Below are positions 48,485 to 58,730 of a DNA stretch of 64,000 nucleotides, in pieces. Source of the DNA: Asparagopsis taxiformis. Lineage: Eukaryota > Rhodophyta > Florideophyceae > Bonnemaisoniales > Bonnemaisoniaceae. Both the position numbers and the translations under genes were made by a program. The stretch spans positions 1 to 64,000 of the forward strand of contig JALQPE010002288.1 in NCBI GenBank assembly GCA_030407315.1, written 5' to 3'. The notes beneath the pieces are model-generated. The model was not told the origin of the DNA, did no database searches, and saw only the letters and a list, made by a program, of their open reading frames with translations. Every line of letters begins with the position of its first letter. Positions within the stretch are counted from its first letter, which is position 1.

Positions 48485-51400
48485 TTATGCCGTTCTAGGA
48501 GGGTAACCCAGGGATCTATCGACGACGTAATGTGAACCGCCATCCAGGAGTGCCGAAGAGTGGCTGACCTGGTGGAGGGTAGTGTTTGCAGAGCATTTGT
48601 GTTCTGTGGAACATGCATGTATAGTTGCAACTCGAATCACGGAAGAAGTGAGGCGTAAAAGCTGTAAGCCAGATTTCCTAGCATGTATAACCATGGAACC
48701 TTTGGAAAGGATGCGGGGTAAGGGCCACACAGCTGCGAACGGCTCAGCAGTTCCACCCTCTACGTGAACACTCAAAATTGCGCAGACCAGGAAGGTGTAT
48801 GCCTTGCTTATGTCGAAGAAGAAGTGTCGGTCGGATTCCACGTACGGCTGGCACAGCAAGGGCGCCGACACGTCCCCGAAAATCAGTGATTGGAGTGCAG
48901 TACCCCTTCTCAGGATGTGAACTGAGCTTTGTTGAAATACTGAATAAGGGGGAAGGTTACCAGTTGTCTTCCCGCGGATGGCGGATTTGTAATATGAAAA
49001 AAGTTTTCCCTCCCGGGGCTCTTCCGCGAAGGCAGAGAGCAGCAGCTTTTCAATGGAATATCTATCATTTAGAGGAATCTCCTGATCGGTGGAATGAGAT
49101 ACCCACTTGTCTTTCAAAACCCAATGGGTAGAATAGATGGTTGGAAGCGTTAATGTAGGAGTATGAGAAAGTAAGTTCGTGACAAGCTTGATTTGGGGCT
49201 CTGTTGAACGCCTGTCACTTCCGACTTCTCCTATGGTTTCATGCGAGGCGTTTACAGTATCATTCAGTGCGGGCAAAAGTGGAGATCTTCCGGACAAGGG
49301 CAATTGTTCATGTCCGTCACCATATTTCATAACTGTTGATATTCTATGCTTCCAATCGTCGAAGAGGGCATGGGAAACTGCTTGTAGGTGTGGGTGCTGA
49401 TGGTTAGACTTCGATATAATTCTCTTCAATGGCTGATGTGCACTTTCAAAGACAAGCTCGCCAAAATGGCGTACATGTCCCATAGCAGGTATGGTGTGCC
49501 TATATAACTCTATTAGTCTGTGGGAGTTTGGCTTATCCAAATGCTGACGACAGAGTGGTGAAAGGCGGCATAGCATGTCCGATTTTGTCAAGAAGTCTTC
49601 CGCGGTACGCAGCAGAGCATGTTGCCAATACTCGCCAGCGTTTTCATTGTACATTTGAACACAGCCAACACCATCGGTTTGTAGGGAGGGATACCAGTAA
49701 GTGTTTGCCACAAGCTGGCGGTAGGTCGATAAAACAGCAGTTCCTTTCTCGTGGATGGCAGCACTGTCGAACGATAAAGCTGTGGTAGGATGAGCATCAG
49801 AAGAATTCGAATTTGTATTTGCACGGATTGTATAGCAAAGATCAGTGAACACCTCTGGAGCAATTGATAGTGTGGAAAATAATCCTGATATGCTCATACT
49901 ATACATACTGCATGCTGCAGGAGAGAAGATACGATGTTGTGCCACGAGACCGTTTGTTCGGAGAGCATTGCAGATGTGAATATCAGCAAGTACTTGATAT
50001 TCTCTCGGCAAAAGAACGAACGCCATGTTAAGTACATTCTTCGCAATTCCGGATAGGAGATGATCGGGAGCAACGAGGCAGGAACGGTAGGGATCAAAAT
50101 GGGGGTAGGGAAGAATTGAGCCGTCTGAAAAGAACGGTCGTGGAGTAGTTCTGAACGCCTCGTTGAGGGCGGAATGAAGGGAAAACAAGGGGCTTTTCTT
50201 TGTGTCAGTGGATGCATCTTTCATTCCAATTGATTTGGACTCTTCTGAGGAAATATTTGAGTCACGGATGACCAAGGTCCTGTCCGCAGTTCGCATGAAC
50301 GCAGGGTCGAGGCTATGCACTGCAATGGTAGAACAGTATCTACTTGCCTCAGTCATATGATTTGGAATTCGTTTGAAGGAACAAAGATGACAGGGACAGG
50401 CGGAGTTGTGTCCCAATAAATCTAGAACGTTCGTGATTTCTGGATAATCTCCAATGAAGGCGACAAGATCTAAAAAAACTCGGATGTGATTACCGTCGGC
50501 GTCGAGCATACTCAGGCCATGTGTAGAATGATGTACGATGTCTCCGATGATTTCGTGGAGGATTGCATTAGTAGAAACACCTGGCGGTGCAAGAGAAATA
50601 GTTCTGACACCTCGCCTGGAAGATCGAACATGACATGGCAGATTCAAAGGAATCATGTACACGCCACCGGCTGACCCCTTCCTTTCGTTGTACTGGGAGA
50701 ACCCGTCGCAGTACAACAGGATTCTGTAAATGAAGTACGGGGTACCATCATGTAGAGTGCCGAAGGACTTGGTGGCGTTCGTGGATCTGGGGTTCGAACG
50801 CATTGTATGTTGCGGTGGAGATGCCTCAACAGAAAGAACTGTAGCAGAGAAGGAACGATAAGCAGCAGAGAGATCTGCAGCAGAGGTTTCTGGAACAATC
50901 GCTAATAGATAAGGGGAATAACTGTTTCGTAAGCGGAGATGACGGTGAACAATGAGGTGTGCAAAGCCAGAAGACGCTGGAACTGAAGAAGACAGTTTTG
51001 TAGTTTTCAGAAGTGTGCAAATATCACCAGCTCTCCAGAGGTTCTTCAGTTTCGACGCCACCGACTCGTATGCAAACCATGCAGTTTCATTAGTAGAGAA
51101 GTTGATATCTGGCGGTGGCCTCCGGACAAGGAAAGACTGCGTTCCTTTAGCGTACAATACGGTAGAGCCCGAAGGGCTGTGCTCAAACCGAAATGAACTC
51201 AGTAGGTCCATGATGTTCTTGGAAGGAGCGCGCAAAGTCAATTTGAGATTCATACCATGGTATAGACGAATGTCTTCCTGAATTGGAGGCACACCCTGGG
51301 AATGGGAGGGCCGTGGAGCAGTACAGATTGGATCGAGGATATGGTCTCTATCAGTAATCATAGGGATATCCTCTATGGTCTCATGAATAGTCGCTCCCGG

Positions 51401-52069
51401 TGTATTACTTACGGCACCTGTGGAGGTAGTTTTCATCTGTTCCCATAAAGGCTTGAAAGAAACATCATGTCTCGCCCATGATGAGGGCAGGACGATTGAA
51501 ACTGGTATCGTAGGCCCCCCTGTGATAGGGCCTATGTTTCTCGATTTCCGTGATTGGATACTTTGATGCACAGATGCACCGGACTTGGAGATGTCGAGGG
51601 GAAGCAGGACCTGTTTTGACCTGGGGAGTGAAGAACTGACGACATGAGGGAGAATGTATCTTTGCAGAGTGGAATAAGATGGGAACGGAGATAATCCGCA
51701 GTTGGAGTACTCGACAAGCCAGTTCACACAGGTAACAAAAAATGTGTACTGATCGACTGAGAAACGCACTGATCCAGTCACGGACATAACAGCGATCAGA
51801 GATTGCCATGTAAAGTGGAAAGAGTATTCCTCGCCGTTTTCGGTATCGGACTCGTCATCCTCTTCGAGGTTGCTGAGTATCCTGTCGATTACAGCATCAA
51901 CATCTTCATCCAGAACACCGTCCGTGAAGCTAGTCCGGTTGGGAAGACTTTCCGTCGTACGTGGAACACATGCTATTGCAGTTGCGTTTCCAAGGGTTGA
52001 CCAAGATCTGAATCGATCTTTTCGCAGCCTGTAATGTGTTCCAGAACGTAGAAGTCTGCGCCGAACCAT
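48485..52069 (-). CDS. Tnp2/KDZ-like transposase, second copy
   Basis: The frame reaches 52087 with a TTG; the first ATG is 52069 (MVRRRLLRSGTHYRLRKDRF, basic like its relative), giving 1194 residues. It is collinear with the 28907-32710 product. In the middle it has PLNLPCHVRSSRRG, FLDLVAFIGDYPEITNVLDL and GHNSACPCHLCSF (about residues 500-560). Later it has RLIELYRHTIPAMG and FESAHQPLKRII, and it ends GYPPRTA. The GDYP...GH...C..C signature places it in the Tnp2/KDZ group. The frame is intact. The gene is followed by an array 45-130 bases past the stop, as in the first copy, where the 39-bp palindrome cluster sits just past the stop. Confidence 0.68.
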   Translation of the reverse strand: MVRRRLLRSGTHYRLRKDRFRSWSTLGNATAIACVPRTTESLPNRTSFTDGVLDEDVDAVIDRILSNLEEDDESDTENGEEYSFHFTWQSLIAVMSVTGSVRFSVDQYTFFVTCVNWLVEYSNCGLSPFPSYSTLQRYILPHVVSSSLPRSKQVLLPLDISKSGASVHQSIQSRKSRNIGPITGGPTIPVSIVLPSSWARHDVSFKPLWEQMKTTSTGAVSNTPGATIHETIEDIPMITDRDHILDPICTAPRPSHSQGVPPIQEDIRLYHGMNLKLTLRAPSKNIMDLLSSFRFEHSPSGSTVLYAKGTQSFLVRRPPPDINFSTNETAWFAYESVASKLKNLWRAGDICTLLKTTKLSSSVPASSGFAHLIVHRHLRLRNSYSPYLLAIVPETSAADLSAAYRSFSATVLSVEASPPQHTMRSNPRSTNATKSFGTLHDGTPYFIYRILLYCDGFSQYNERKGSAGGVYMIPLNLPCHVRSSRRGVRTISLAPPGVSTNAILHEIIGDIVHHSTHGLSMLDADGNHIRVFLDLVAFIGDYPEITNVLDLLGHNSACPCHLCSFKRIPNHMTEASRYCSTIAVHSLDPAFMRTADRTLVIRDSNISSEESKSIGMKDASTDTKKSPLFSLHSALNEAFRTTPRPFFSDGSILPYPHFDPYRSCLVAPDHLLSGIAKNVLNMAFVLLPREYQVLADIHICNALRTNGLVAQHRIFSPAACSMYSMSISGLFSTLSIAPEVFTDLCYTIRANTNSNSSDAHPTTALSFDSAAIHEKGTAVLSTYRQLVANTYWYPSLQTDGVGCVQMYNENAGEYWQHALLRTAEDFLTKSDMLCRLSPLCRQHLDKPNSHRLIELYRHTIPAMGHVRHFGELVFESAHQPLKRIISKSNHQHPHLQAVSHALFDDWKHRISTVMKYGDGHEQLPLSGRSPLLPALNDTVNASHETIGEVGSDRRSTEPQIKLVTNLLSHTPTLTLPTIYSTHWVLKDKWVSHSTDQEIPLNDRYSIEKLLLSAFAEEPREGKLFSYYKSAIRGKTTGNLPPYSVFQQSSVHILRRGTALQSLIFGDVSAPLLCQPYVESDRHFFFDISKAYTFLVCAILSVHVEGGTAEPFAAVWPLPRILSKGSMVIHARKSGLQLLRLTSSVIRVATIHACSTEHKCSANTTLHQVSHSSALLDGGSHYVVDRSLGYPPRTA

Positions 52070-52620
52070 CTCCAGGCTGGTTACCAACGAGAGAGATCAA
52101 TACCACGATACCAGACGAGCAGTGGTACAATGAACTGCGAGGTGCAGAGAACGAACCAGTTGACCTCGGTAATAGAACTAGGCGAAATTTGATATTCCCA
52201 ATGTACTTTTATTTATCACCTATGTACAGATCAAAAATGGCCCTTAAAACACACCGGATCCAGAACCTCGAGGTTACGGCGCAATTGAGATATGTTACCC
52301 ATCCGCAGAGCCAGGACCATACGAGTTATCATCGTTGATACGACGATGACAGTATCATGCATGAACGTGTCACTTGCATCTCTGCCACGGACGAGAACAA
52401 AACAATTGTTTTGTTTTGAAATGTTGATTAATCAACATCTCAATTCGCAGTGGCAGGGGTTAGCGATATCACGTTTCAACAACGTAGTGAACATACTCGC
52501 CACAGTTCACGCCACCCCGCATAAGTATTCCAGACCACATTGCACAATCAATGAGTGCGTTTGTGTCACTGGTTTCACTACCCCTGACCAGCAGAAGTGT
52601 AGCGTGATGTGTCCTGGCTA
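52070..52620. other. non-coding, 5' flank of the second transposase
   Basis: This lies between the transposase start and the 125-bp array and presumably holds the promoter. It contains AACAAAACAATTGTTTTGTTTT (near 52394), a short palindrome around CAATTG. No gene is seen. Confidence 0.4.
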
Positions 52621-53340
52621 CACGTGTGGTCATCGGCCGCACGACCTCTGCCGAACACCCCCATTTTGGTTCCTCAGTGAGCCATCCATGTCCGTGGTTG
52701 CACAACCGCTGACCAGAACACGTGTAGCACAACAAATCCAGGCTACACGTGTGGTCATCGGCCGCACGACCTCTGCTGAACACCCCCATTTTGGTTCCTC
52801 AGTGAGCCATCCATGTCCGTGGTTGCACAACCGCTGACCAGAACACGTGTAGCACAACGTATCCAGGCTACACGTGTGGTCATCGGCCGCACGACCTCTG
52901 CCGAACACCCCCATTTTGGTTCCTCAGTGAGCCATCCATGTCCCTGGTTGCACAACCGCTGACCAGAACACGTGTAGCACAACGTATCCAGGCTACACGT
53001 GTGGTCATCGGCCGCACGACCTCTGCCGAACACCCCCATTTTGGTTCCTCAGTGAGCCATCCATGTCCCTGGTTGCACAACCGCTGACCAGAACACGTGT
53101 AGCACAACGTATCCAGGCTACACGTGTGGTCATCGGCCGCACGACCTCTGCTGAACACCCCCATTTTGGTTCCTCAGTGAGCCATCCATGTCCCTGGTTG
53201 CACAACCGCTGACCAGAACACGTGTAGCACAACGTATCCAGGCTACACGTGTGGTCATCGGCCGCACGACCTCTGCTGAACACCCCCATTTTGGTTCCTC
53301 AATGAGCCATCCATGTCCGTGGTTGCACAACCGCTGACCA
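52621..53340. repeat. 125-bp tandem repeat, about six copies
   Basis: Unit starts (CACGTGTGGTCATCGG) fall near 52621, 52746, 52871, 52996, 53121 and 53246, an exact 125-base period. Each unit carries two CACGTGT words in mirror orientation and a GGTTGCACAACC word. The copies differ at only a few positions. Open minus-strand frames of 94 codons repeat with the same period and are not genes. Confidence 0.93.
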
Positions 53341-53470
53341 GAACGTTGGTATTTGAAAAAATCCATGTCCCTGGCTGCACAACTGCTGACCAGAACGTTG
53401 GTATTTGAAAAAATCCATGTCCCTGGCTGCACAACTGCTGACCAGAACGTTGGTATTTGAAAAAATCAAG
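53341..53470. repeat. about 52-bp tandem repeat, three copies
   Basis: GAACGTTGGTATTTGAAAAA recurs near 53342, 53393 and 53445, with TGGCTGCACAACTGCTGACC between. It is a shortened derivative of the 125-bp unit next to it, and ends about 50 bases before the helicase stop codon. Confidence 0.85.
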
Positions 53471-53522
53471 TTTATTGGAAGGGAGGCCAACTATAGTTGA
53501 AAGGAAAGGGAGTTGTAGGAAG

Positions 53523-56500
53523 CTATGGTGAAGTTTCTTTCACAACCCTCGTCCAGTCAGCACTCTTTGATACCAAGAAATCGAATTCCCCCACTATGTA
53601 TAGATGACGCATAGCCCGTGTGACCATCACATAAATACCGCGAACGTCATCAACTAAACCGAGGCTGTCATGAGTACTGCTGCTAGACGTTCTTCTCCCA
53701 TTTCTTGTCGCACTGTATATCACTACTGGACTTTCGCTACCCTGCGCAGCGGCAATAGTAGAAACAGTTATGGTGCAGGGCTCATGTTCGTAGACGTTCG
53801 CGAACATCGCAGCAAGATGTGCAAGGATACAGGACCGTTGCTTGTTGTATACAGTCAAGATGAGAATATCTTCCTGGCGCATATTTGGAACGGTGAGGAG
53901 GATTCGGACCAATTCGGATATTAATATCGCCTCCGGAACGCTCGTGTCATAGCTTGTTTGCATTGATATTTCCCCATATGGAAAATGATTGTTCCTTCGC
54001 CTGAAATAAGGATCGAAGAGGCGGACGGGATGGGACAGGTCGGTAAGGCTGATATCCTTCGCCTCACTCGTGTAGATCGGGACACGAGCACCGTTCCCAT
54101 AAACGTAAGGGATCAACCACTTGGTATAAGTATCACTGGTTGGAACACAAGAGTGATGGTCGGCCACATTCCTGTGCGCTATGACATTGGAAACTCTGTT
54201 AATCTCCGGATGCATGCGATATTGCTCTTGAAGACAGACGCAGCGTACTATATTTGAGTGACGAAGATGCGATGATTCGTTACGAGCAAGCCTATCCAGC
54301 CAAGACATTGTATAGATAGAGGACATGATGTTTCGCGGTCCACGCAGGACAGGGCTCTGTTGCATGGGATCTCCGAAGAGAGACAAAGGAGGCGCGTCCT
54401 CAACCTTAAAATTTTCAGCCAGAAATTGTACGAGGGGAAGGTAATCAACGTCGGCAGCTTGAGAAGCCTCATCAACAACGATTGCATCGAACTTTGCCGT
54501 TGGATTGTCTCTAAATAACCGCCACAACGAACCGAAAGTGCTCAATACAATGCATGGAGATGACAGTTCCCCACTGGCTGCACCAAATAATATGCGCTTC
54601 CTTCCCCTGTTCGTGACTGCACGTTCACTACCGCCGCTTGTATCTCGAGCTGTTTTCCGCTCGAAAGGAGGTCGCACAAGTGTGGGAACTGTAGAACGCG
54701 ACTGGACCATGAAAATACCGTCAAGAAGTTTGGATTCGATGACATCCACGGCGGTATTCGATACAGACACGACTAGAATGCGTACCTTTGTCCCAGGTCT
54801 GTTAAGAGCAGAAATAGCTGTCGCGTGCACGCTACCACCAGCCACTCTGACTCGTGCCGCCTCAGCTTCTACCATGTCGTAGGCCACCTTGTTCAGAAGA
54901 GCAGAAATGTAATGCATAATTGTACTCGTCTTCCCAGTTGCTGCTGGACCGACCACACAGCATACTCGATCAAGAAGCCCCCTTGGCTTTCGTTCTGACA
55001 GCTCCGACGATATCAGACATTCCAACACTGCAGCTGCTTGAGATCTATTCATTTTCGGCGGACCATCGTGATGCACATCTGCTCCGTTTAGGTCTGTCAT
55101 CTCAAGCATGTATTTCTGAGTGTTAGTGCTTCCAGATGGTACTAGAACAGCACCGGGCAAACAGTGCGCGAGAAGCTTTTCGTATTCTTCTCGAACTAAG
55201 GAACCATCCTGCTGTAGCCATCGCTGGTTAGATGTGGCCGCCCTTGAAGTGCCTAGGAACAGCTCATGCCATCCAGGATGTATCGCAGGAAGGTTTCGTA
55301 TTGCTTCACATTGCATACCTTCTGTTCCGAGATAGCCTGATCTGCGAACGACTATTGCAAGCCCCTCCGTACCCTGCGAATATCGCGCATGTCGCACAGA
55401 ACCCAAGGCGATAATTGTCAAAGAGAGGCGGGTTTGGGCACGGGTTTTGTTCGTAGTGAAATCTTCAACAACACCTAAGCAACATTCCAGTGGTTCCGTC
55501 TGTCGGCTGCGGTCTATGACATCGACGGTGACGACATCCCAGCTTCTGAATGATACGCTGTCTCGGGTCGACGGTGCAGTTCGTGAAGCTTCGAACCTCC
55601 TACTATTCCCGTTGCCTGATGCGTCGGAATCTAGCCTATAGAGGTCGTAATCGTTATCGAGCAATGGGTCTCTTTGTGTAGCTGGATACCAGGTCTCATG
55701 CTTCTGTGCAACTTCCGCTAGTTCCAAAACCATCTTGTAAATACAAAGTGTGAAACTGGTTGACAAGAAGTCATACCACGAGAAGTACATGAAGTTCGGA
55801 GCCAGACGAGGATTCTGACCACGAAATATGACACGATTTCGTACCCAGCTACTCTCGAATCCCCGTCGCGGAAACGAGAAAGAGGCATTCGAAGACCAGT
55901 TCGCCAGTATTGCATTGGGTGAGAGATTTGTGTTCAAGGATATACCTTCTATTTGTATCGGGACATCGTCGTAGTGATACCCTTTGCGTGCAGCTCGCTG
56001 TACAGGTACCCGCGGTTTATGGCGCTGTTGCTGGACTGCCTGTTGCTGGACTGCCTCCTGCGGTATTGGTGGTGGATCCCAGACGGGTGAGGGTGGTGGT
56101 GCTGGCTGCACATCCACTGATAGTGCGGGTCCAGCAGTTATCGACAACGAAGAAGATTTTGGCTTGGGCCGTTGTGACGATAGTGCCACCAGTGGTGGTA
56201 CATCCACTGCAATTGAATTTCGCTCTGGTCGCAAAACATGTGACGATACTGGTGGTAAATCCACTGAAATAGAAGTGTGCTCCGGTCGAACAACCTGTGA
56301 CGAGTTGGTCAATTTCTGACCCAGATTTTTTTCCGGTGTGGTATTTGCAGTGTTCGGTGATTCCACTGTCTGCGGCCATGGTTGTTCGCATGTAGGACAT
56401 ACTTCCGCATGCCGAGGTTTCTTCGACGCACGATCCTGTCCGGGCTCCACAGCAGGTTGCACGCTTCCTGCACCACTGGTTTCTGGGCCTTCTTCTCCAC

Positions 56501-57971
56501 CGCGCTGCGAGTCTTCTTCGACAGGACCATCCTCGGTTTGTGCAACCTGCCGACGTCGCACGGCACTACGACGTCTCGCACGAGCGGTCCGCTCGTCCAT
56601 AGCAGTTCGTTCTGTTGGTACGATCTCATCTTCTTCATTTCGGTCACCGTTCGCTTCATCATTCCCTGCGACGGTATGTTCTAGTTGTCCATCTCTTTCC
56701 TCCTGCACGTTGGCCTCCGGCACTGGCGGCCGTTCGGGAGGTGAGCCACCAGCACTCTGTACGTTTCTTTCGTGATTTTTACGCCGTCCTGTATTTGTTG
56801 CTCCCTCCAATGGTCTCACCACGTCAACCTGGTTAATTCTTGTACTATTCTCTATGAATGCGGTCAGCCATGTCCGAATGCGAGCTTGTCTGCGTTGTTG
56901 GGATGATTCGCGTATGGAACTGCTAATGTTCTCTGCATCACTGTCTATAGCGGACAGCATGCGAGACATGAAATTTTCCAATGATGATCTCAGAGCATCA
57001 TCATATCGCTGACCATACGCGATATTCGCCGGTAGCGCTTCCATTCCGACGAGAACGTGCATTACAACGGCATACAGTTTCGGTACCACACTCCTGTCTT
57101 CTTCGGCGTCCATTACATACTTGAACATAGCATTGGCACTAACCAGGTTCTCCTTCTTCAACACCTTTCTCCTCACTCCACGGTTTCCGGTCACGAATGT
57201 GCACTGCTCCGGGGTTGCGGCTCGTATTTTCCGTTCGGCAACAAATCTGAGGCCACCGAAAATGGCTTGTGAAATGATTGCATGTACATCACGAACCATG
57301 CCATAATTTTCAAGCGGCACGTCGTACTCGACCGGAGCGCAACAAGAATCTAGCACTTCCGGTATCCCACGGTCAGAGTTCCTGTCCTGGACTTTCGTTA
57401 TTAGCAGACACACCCATGACATTGTATGAATATACCATGATAGCATCCACGACCGACCTTCTTGGCTAATGCTCCAAGTAAAACTATGAGATGGATAATT
57501 ATGTAGCTTGGCCTTTTGCATAGCTACAGCGTATATCCACTCATCAGACATCCACGACTCGATCTTCGAAAGGACGTTCCTGAAATCCAGAGCTGTTAGA
57601 ACATTTTTCAACACTTTTTTCTTCGACGTAAAGGGTATCACGAAACCATTCATATCACCAAACACGCCTCTCGGATATAGACGCAAAGTATTCAGACATT
57701 GCTCTGTATAGAACACGCATGCCCGTTGGACGACTCTGGTGACAACGTGAGCGGGCGGGGTAGGGCGGGTCCCGTTCCCAATATATAGATTACACTCCGA
57801 ACTGTTGACGAACTCTTGTGCATCGCGCGTTACTTGTCTTTCCCATGCAGCCCACTGCGAAGCCGAAGTGTTATCACCAACAGGTGGCCGTCCTTGGATA
57901 TATTGTTTAATAGAAGCGAACACATCCGTGGGAGACGAGTACGGTGTCTGTCTCCTCGGTGCTGGCGGCAT
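53523..57971 (-). CDS. Upf1-like superfamily 1 helicase with long N-terminal extension
   Basis: The frame reaches 58046 (GTG); the first ATG is 57971, giving 1482 residues. The C-terminal 500 residues hold a full SF1 set: Walker A GPAATGKTS (about residue 1007), VVSVSNTAVD (motif Ia), VVDEASQA (about 1165), FGDPMQQSPV, LQEQYRMHPE (about 1249), TIAAAQGSE (about 1410) and VMVTRAMRHLYIVG (about 1457). DEAS and the order of motifs match Upf1-like helicases (Upf1, Sen1, IGHMBP2), which unwind RNA or DNA 5' to 3'. The first 1000 residues have no zinc-binding Upf1 domain that I can see; they include a helical region and a charged, Pro- and Gln-rich stretch (about 420-700). Its place beside a transposase suggests a role in element replication, repair or silencing escape. 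It could also be a captured host gene, but no intron or host neighbour supports that. Confidence 0.8.
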   Translation of the reverse strand: MPPAPRRQTPYSSPTDVFASIKQYIQGRPPVGDNTSASQWAAWERQVTRDAQEFVNSSECNLYIGNGTRPTPPAHVVTRVVQRACVFYTEQCLNTLRLYPRGVFGDMNGFVIPFTSKKKVLKNVLTALDFRNVLSKIESWMSDEWIYAVAMQKAKLHNYPSHSFTWSISQEGRSWMLSWYIHTMSWVCLLITKVQDRNSDRGIPEVLDSCCAPVEYDVPLENYGMVRDVHAIISQAIFGGLRFVAERKIRAATPEQCTFVTGNRGVRRKVLKKENLVSANAMFKYVMDAEEDRSVVPKLYAVVMHVLVGMEALPANIAYGQRYDDALRSSLENFMSRMLSAIDSDAENISSSIRESSQQRRQARIRTWLTAFIENSTRINQVDVVRPLEGATNTGRRKNHERNVQSAGGSPPERPPVPEANVQEERDGQLEHTVAGNDEANGDRNEEDEIVPTERTAMDERTARARRRSAVRRRQVAQTEDGPVEEDSQRGGEEGPETSGAGSVQPAVEPGQDRASKKPRHAEVCPTCEQPWPQTVESPNTANTTPEKNLGQKLTNSSQVVRPEHTSISVDLPPVSSHVLRPERNSIAVDVPPLVALSSQRPKPKSSSLSITAGPALSVDVQPAPPPSPVWDPPPIPQEAVQQQAVQQQRHKPRVPVQRAARKGYHYDDVPIQIEGISLNTNLSPNAILANWSSNASFSFPRRGFESSWVRNRVIFRGQNPRLAPNFMYFSWYDFLSTSFTLCIYKMVLELAEVAQKHETWYPATQRDPLLDNDYDLYRLDSDASGNGNSRRFEASRTAPSTRDSVSFRSWDVVTVDVIDRSRQTEPLECCLGVVEDFTTNKTRAQTRLSLTIIALGSVRHARYSQGTEGLAIVVRRSGYLGTEGMQCEAIRNLPAIHPGWHELFLGTSRAATSNQRWLQQDGSLVREEYEKLLAHCLPGAVLVPSGSTNTQKYMLEMTDLNGADVHHDGPPKMNRSQAAAVLECLISSELSERKPRGLLDRVCCVVGPAATGKTSTIMHYISALLNKVAYDMVEAEAARVRVAGGSVHATAISALNRPGTKVRILVVSVSNTAVDVIESKLLDGIFMVQSRSTVPTLVRPPFERKTARDTSGGSERAVTNRGRKRILFGAASGELSSPCIVLSTFGSLWRLFRDNPTAKFDAIVVDEASQAADVDYLPLVQFLAENFKVEDAPPLSLFGDPMQQSPVLRGPRNIMSSIYTMSWLDRLARNESSHLRHSNIVRCVCLQEQYRMHPEINRVSNVIAHRNVADHHSCVPTSDTYTKWLIPYVYGNGARVPIYTSEAKDISLTDLSHPVRLFDPYFRRRNNHFPYGEISMQTSYDTSVPEAILISELVRILLTVPNMRQEDILILTVYNKQRSCILAHLAAMFANVYEHEPCTITVSTIAAAQGSESPVVIYSATRNGRRTSSSSTHDSLGLVDDVRGIYVMVTRAMRHLYIVGEFDFLVSKSADWTRVVKETSP

Positions 57972-58730
57972 CTTCAATCTTTCGTTTCTTGTGTGCAGTG
58001 GATCTCTGTGAACTTCGATTCTGCGGAGCTGATAAACAGAGTGCACTGTTTGTGTGCAATACTTGTAGAAGTCAAGAGCTCTTCACTCCTCACAAATCCT
58101 TGTCCTAGTAATAGGTTCAATATCAATTTACGTTCTCATCTCTATTGTAAGCGGTTTTGCTACCGTTCCTACCATCAAATTTTATAATTAATTACGAATG
58201 TTCGCGACCATTCCAACGGTGCGGAATCGTGCCCTGAAACCGCGGTTTCATTGCGTTCGTTGCAGCCATCCTAGGACATTATGAAGCTTCATAATGTCAA
58301 CACAAGCCGCCCCGATGTGATGAAATATCCCTGAATCTTCCTCACGGTGGTTTGAATTGAAATGGAATATTCACACCCTTTGCGGTTAAGTGGTGAGTTT
58401 CATCCACTCCGTCCACAGATCCAACGTTTCATATAAACACGGGAATAGCAGGAAAGTACAGAACCATCCAATAATTATGAGCCATCGTAATCTAATTATA
58501 TCGCCATGGGACATGTTCTTAAGAAATTTCCCCTATTCAATTGGAAACGGTATGGCAAGGTGCCATTATTCCAACAAACTTTGCAGACTTACTGGAATCT
58601 TCTAAGTCTCGAGACCGGAACCAAGTTTAGTCCTTCCTTGTTGAATTCGGCAATAATGGTCCGCTCCAGTCGCTGTACATCTCTTTCCGAAACAAGACCA
58701 AGCCGTCCACTTCTCACCAGTGTCACAACC
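57972..58730. other. non-coding, 5' flank of the helicase gene
   Basis: No gene. It probably holds the helicase promoter. A short palindrome, ATTATGAAGCTTCATAAT (58279-58296), is perfect over 18 bases, centred on AAGCTT. Confidence 0.5.

Noticed and set aside
52630..53432. series of 94-100-codon minus-strand frames
   Set aside because: They recur every 125 bases with the tandem repeat and have no other content.
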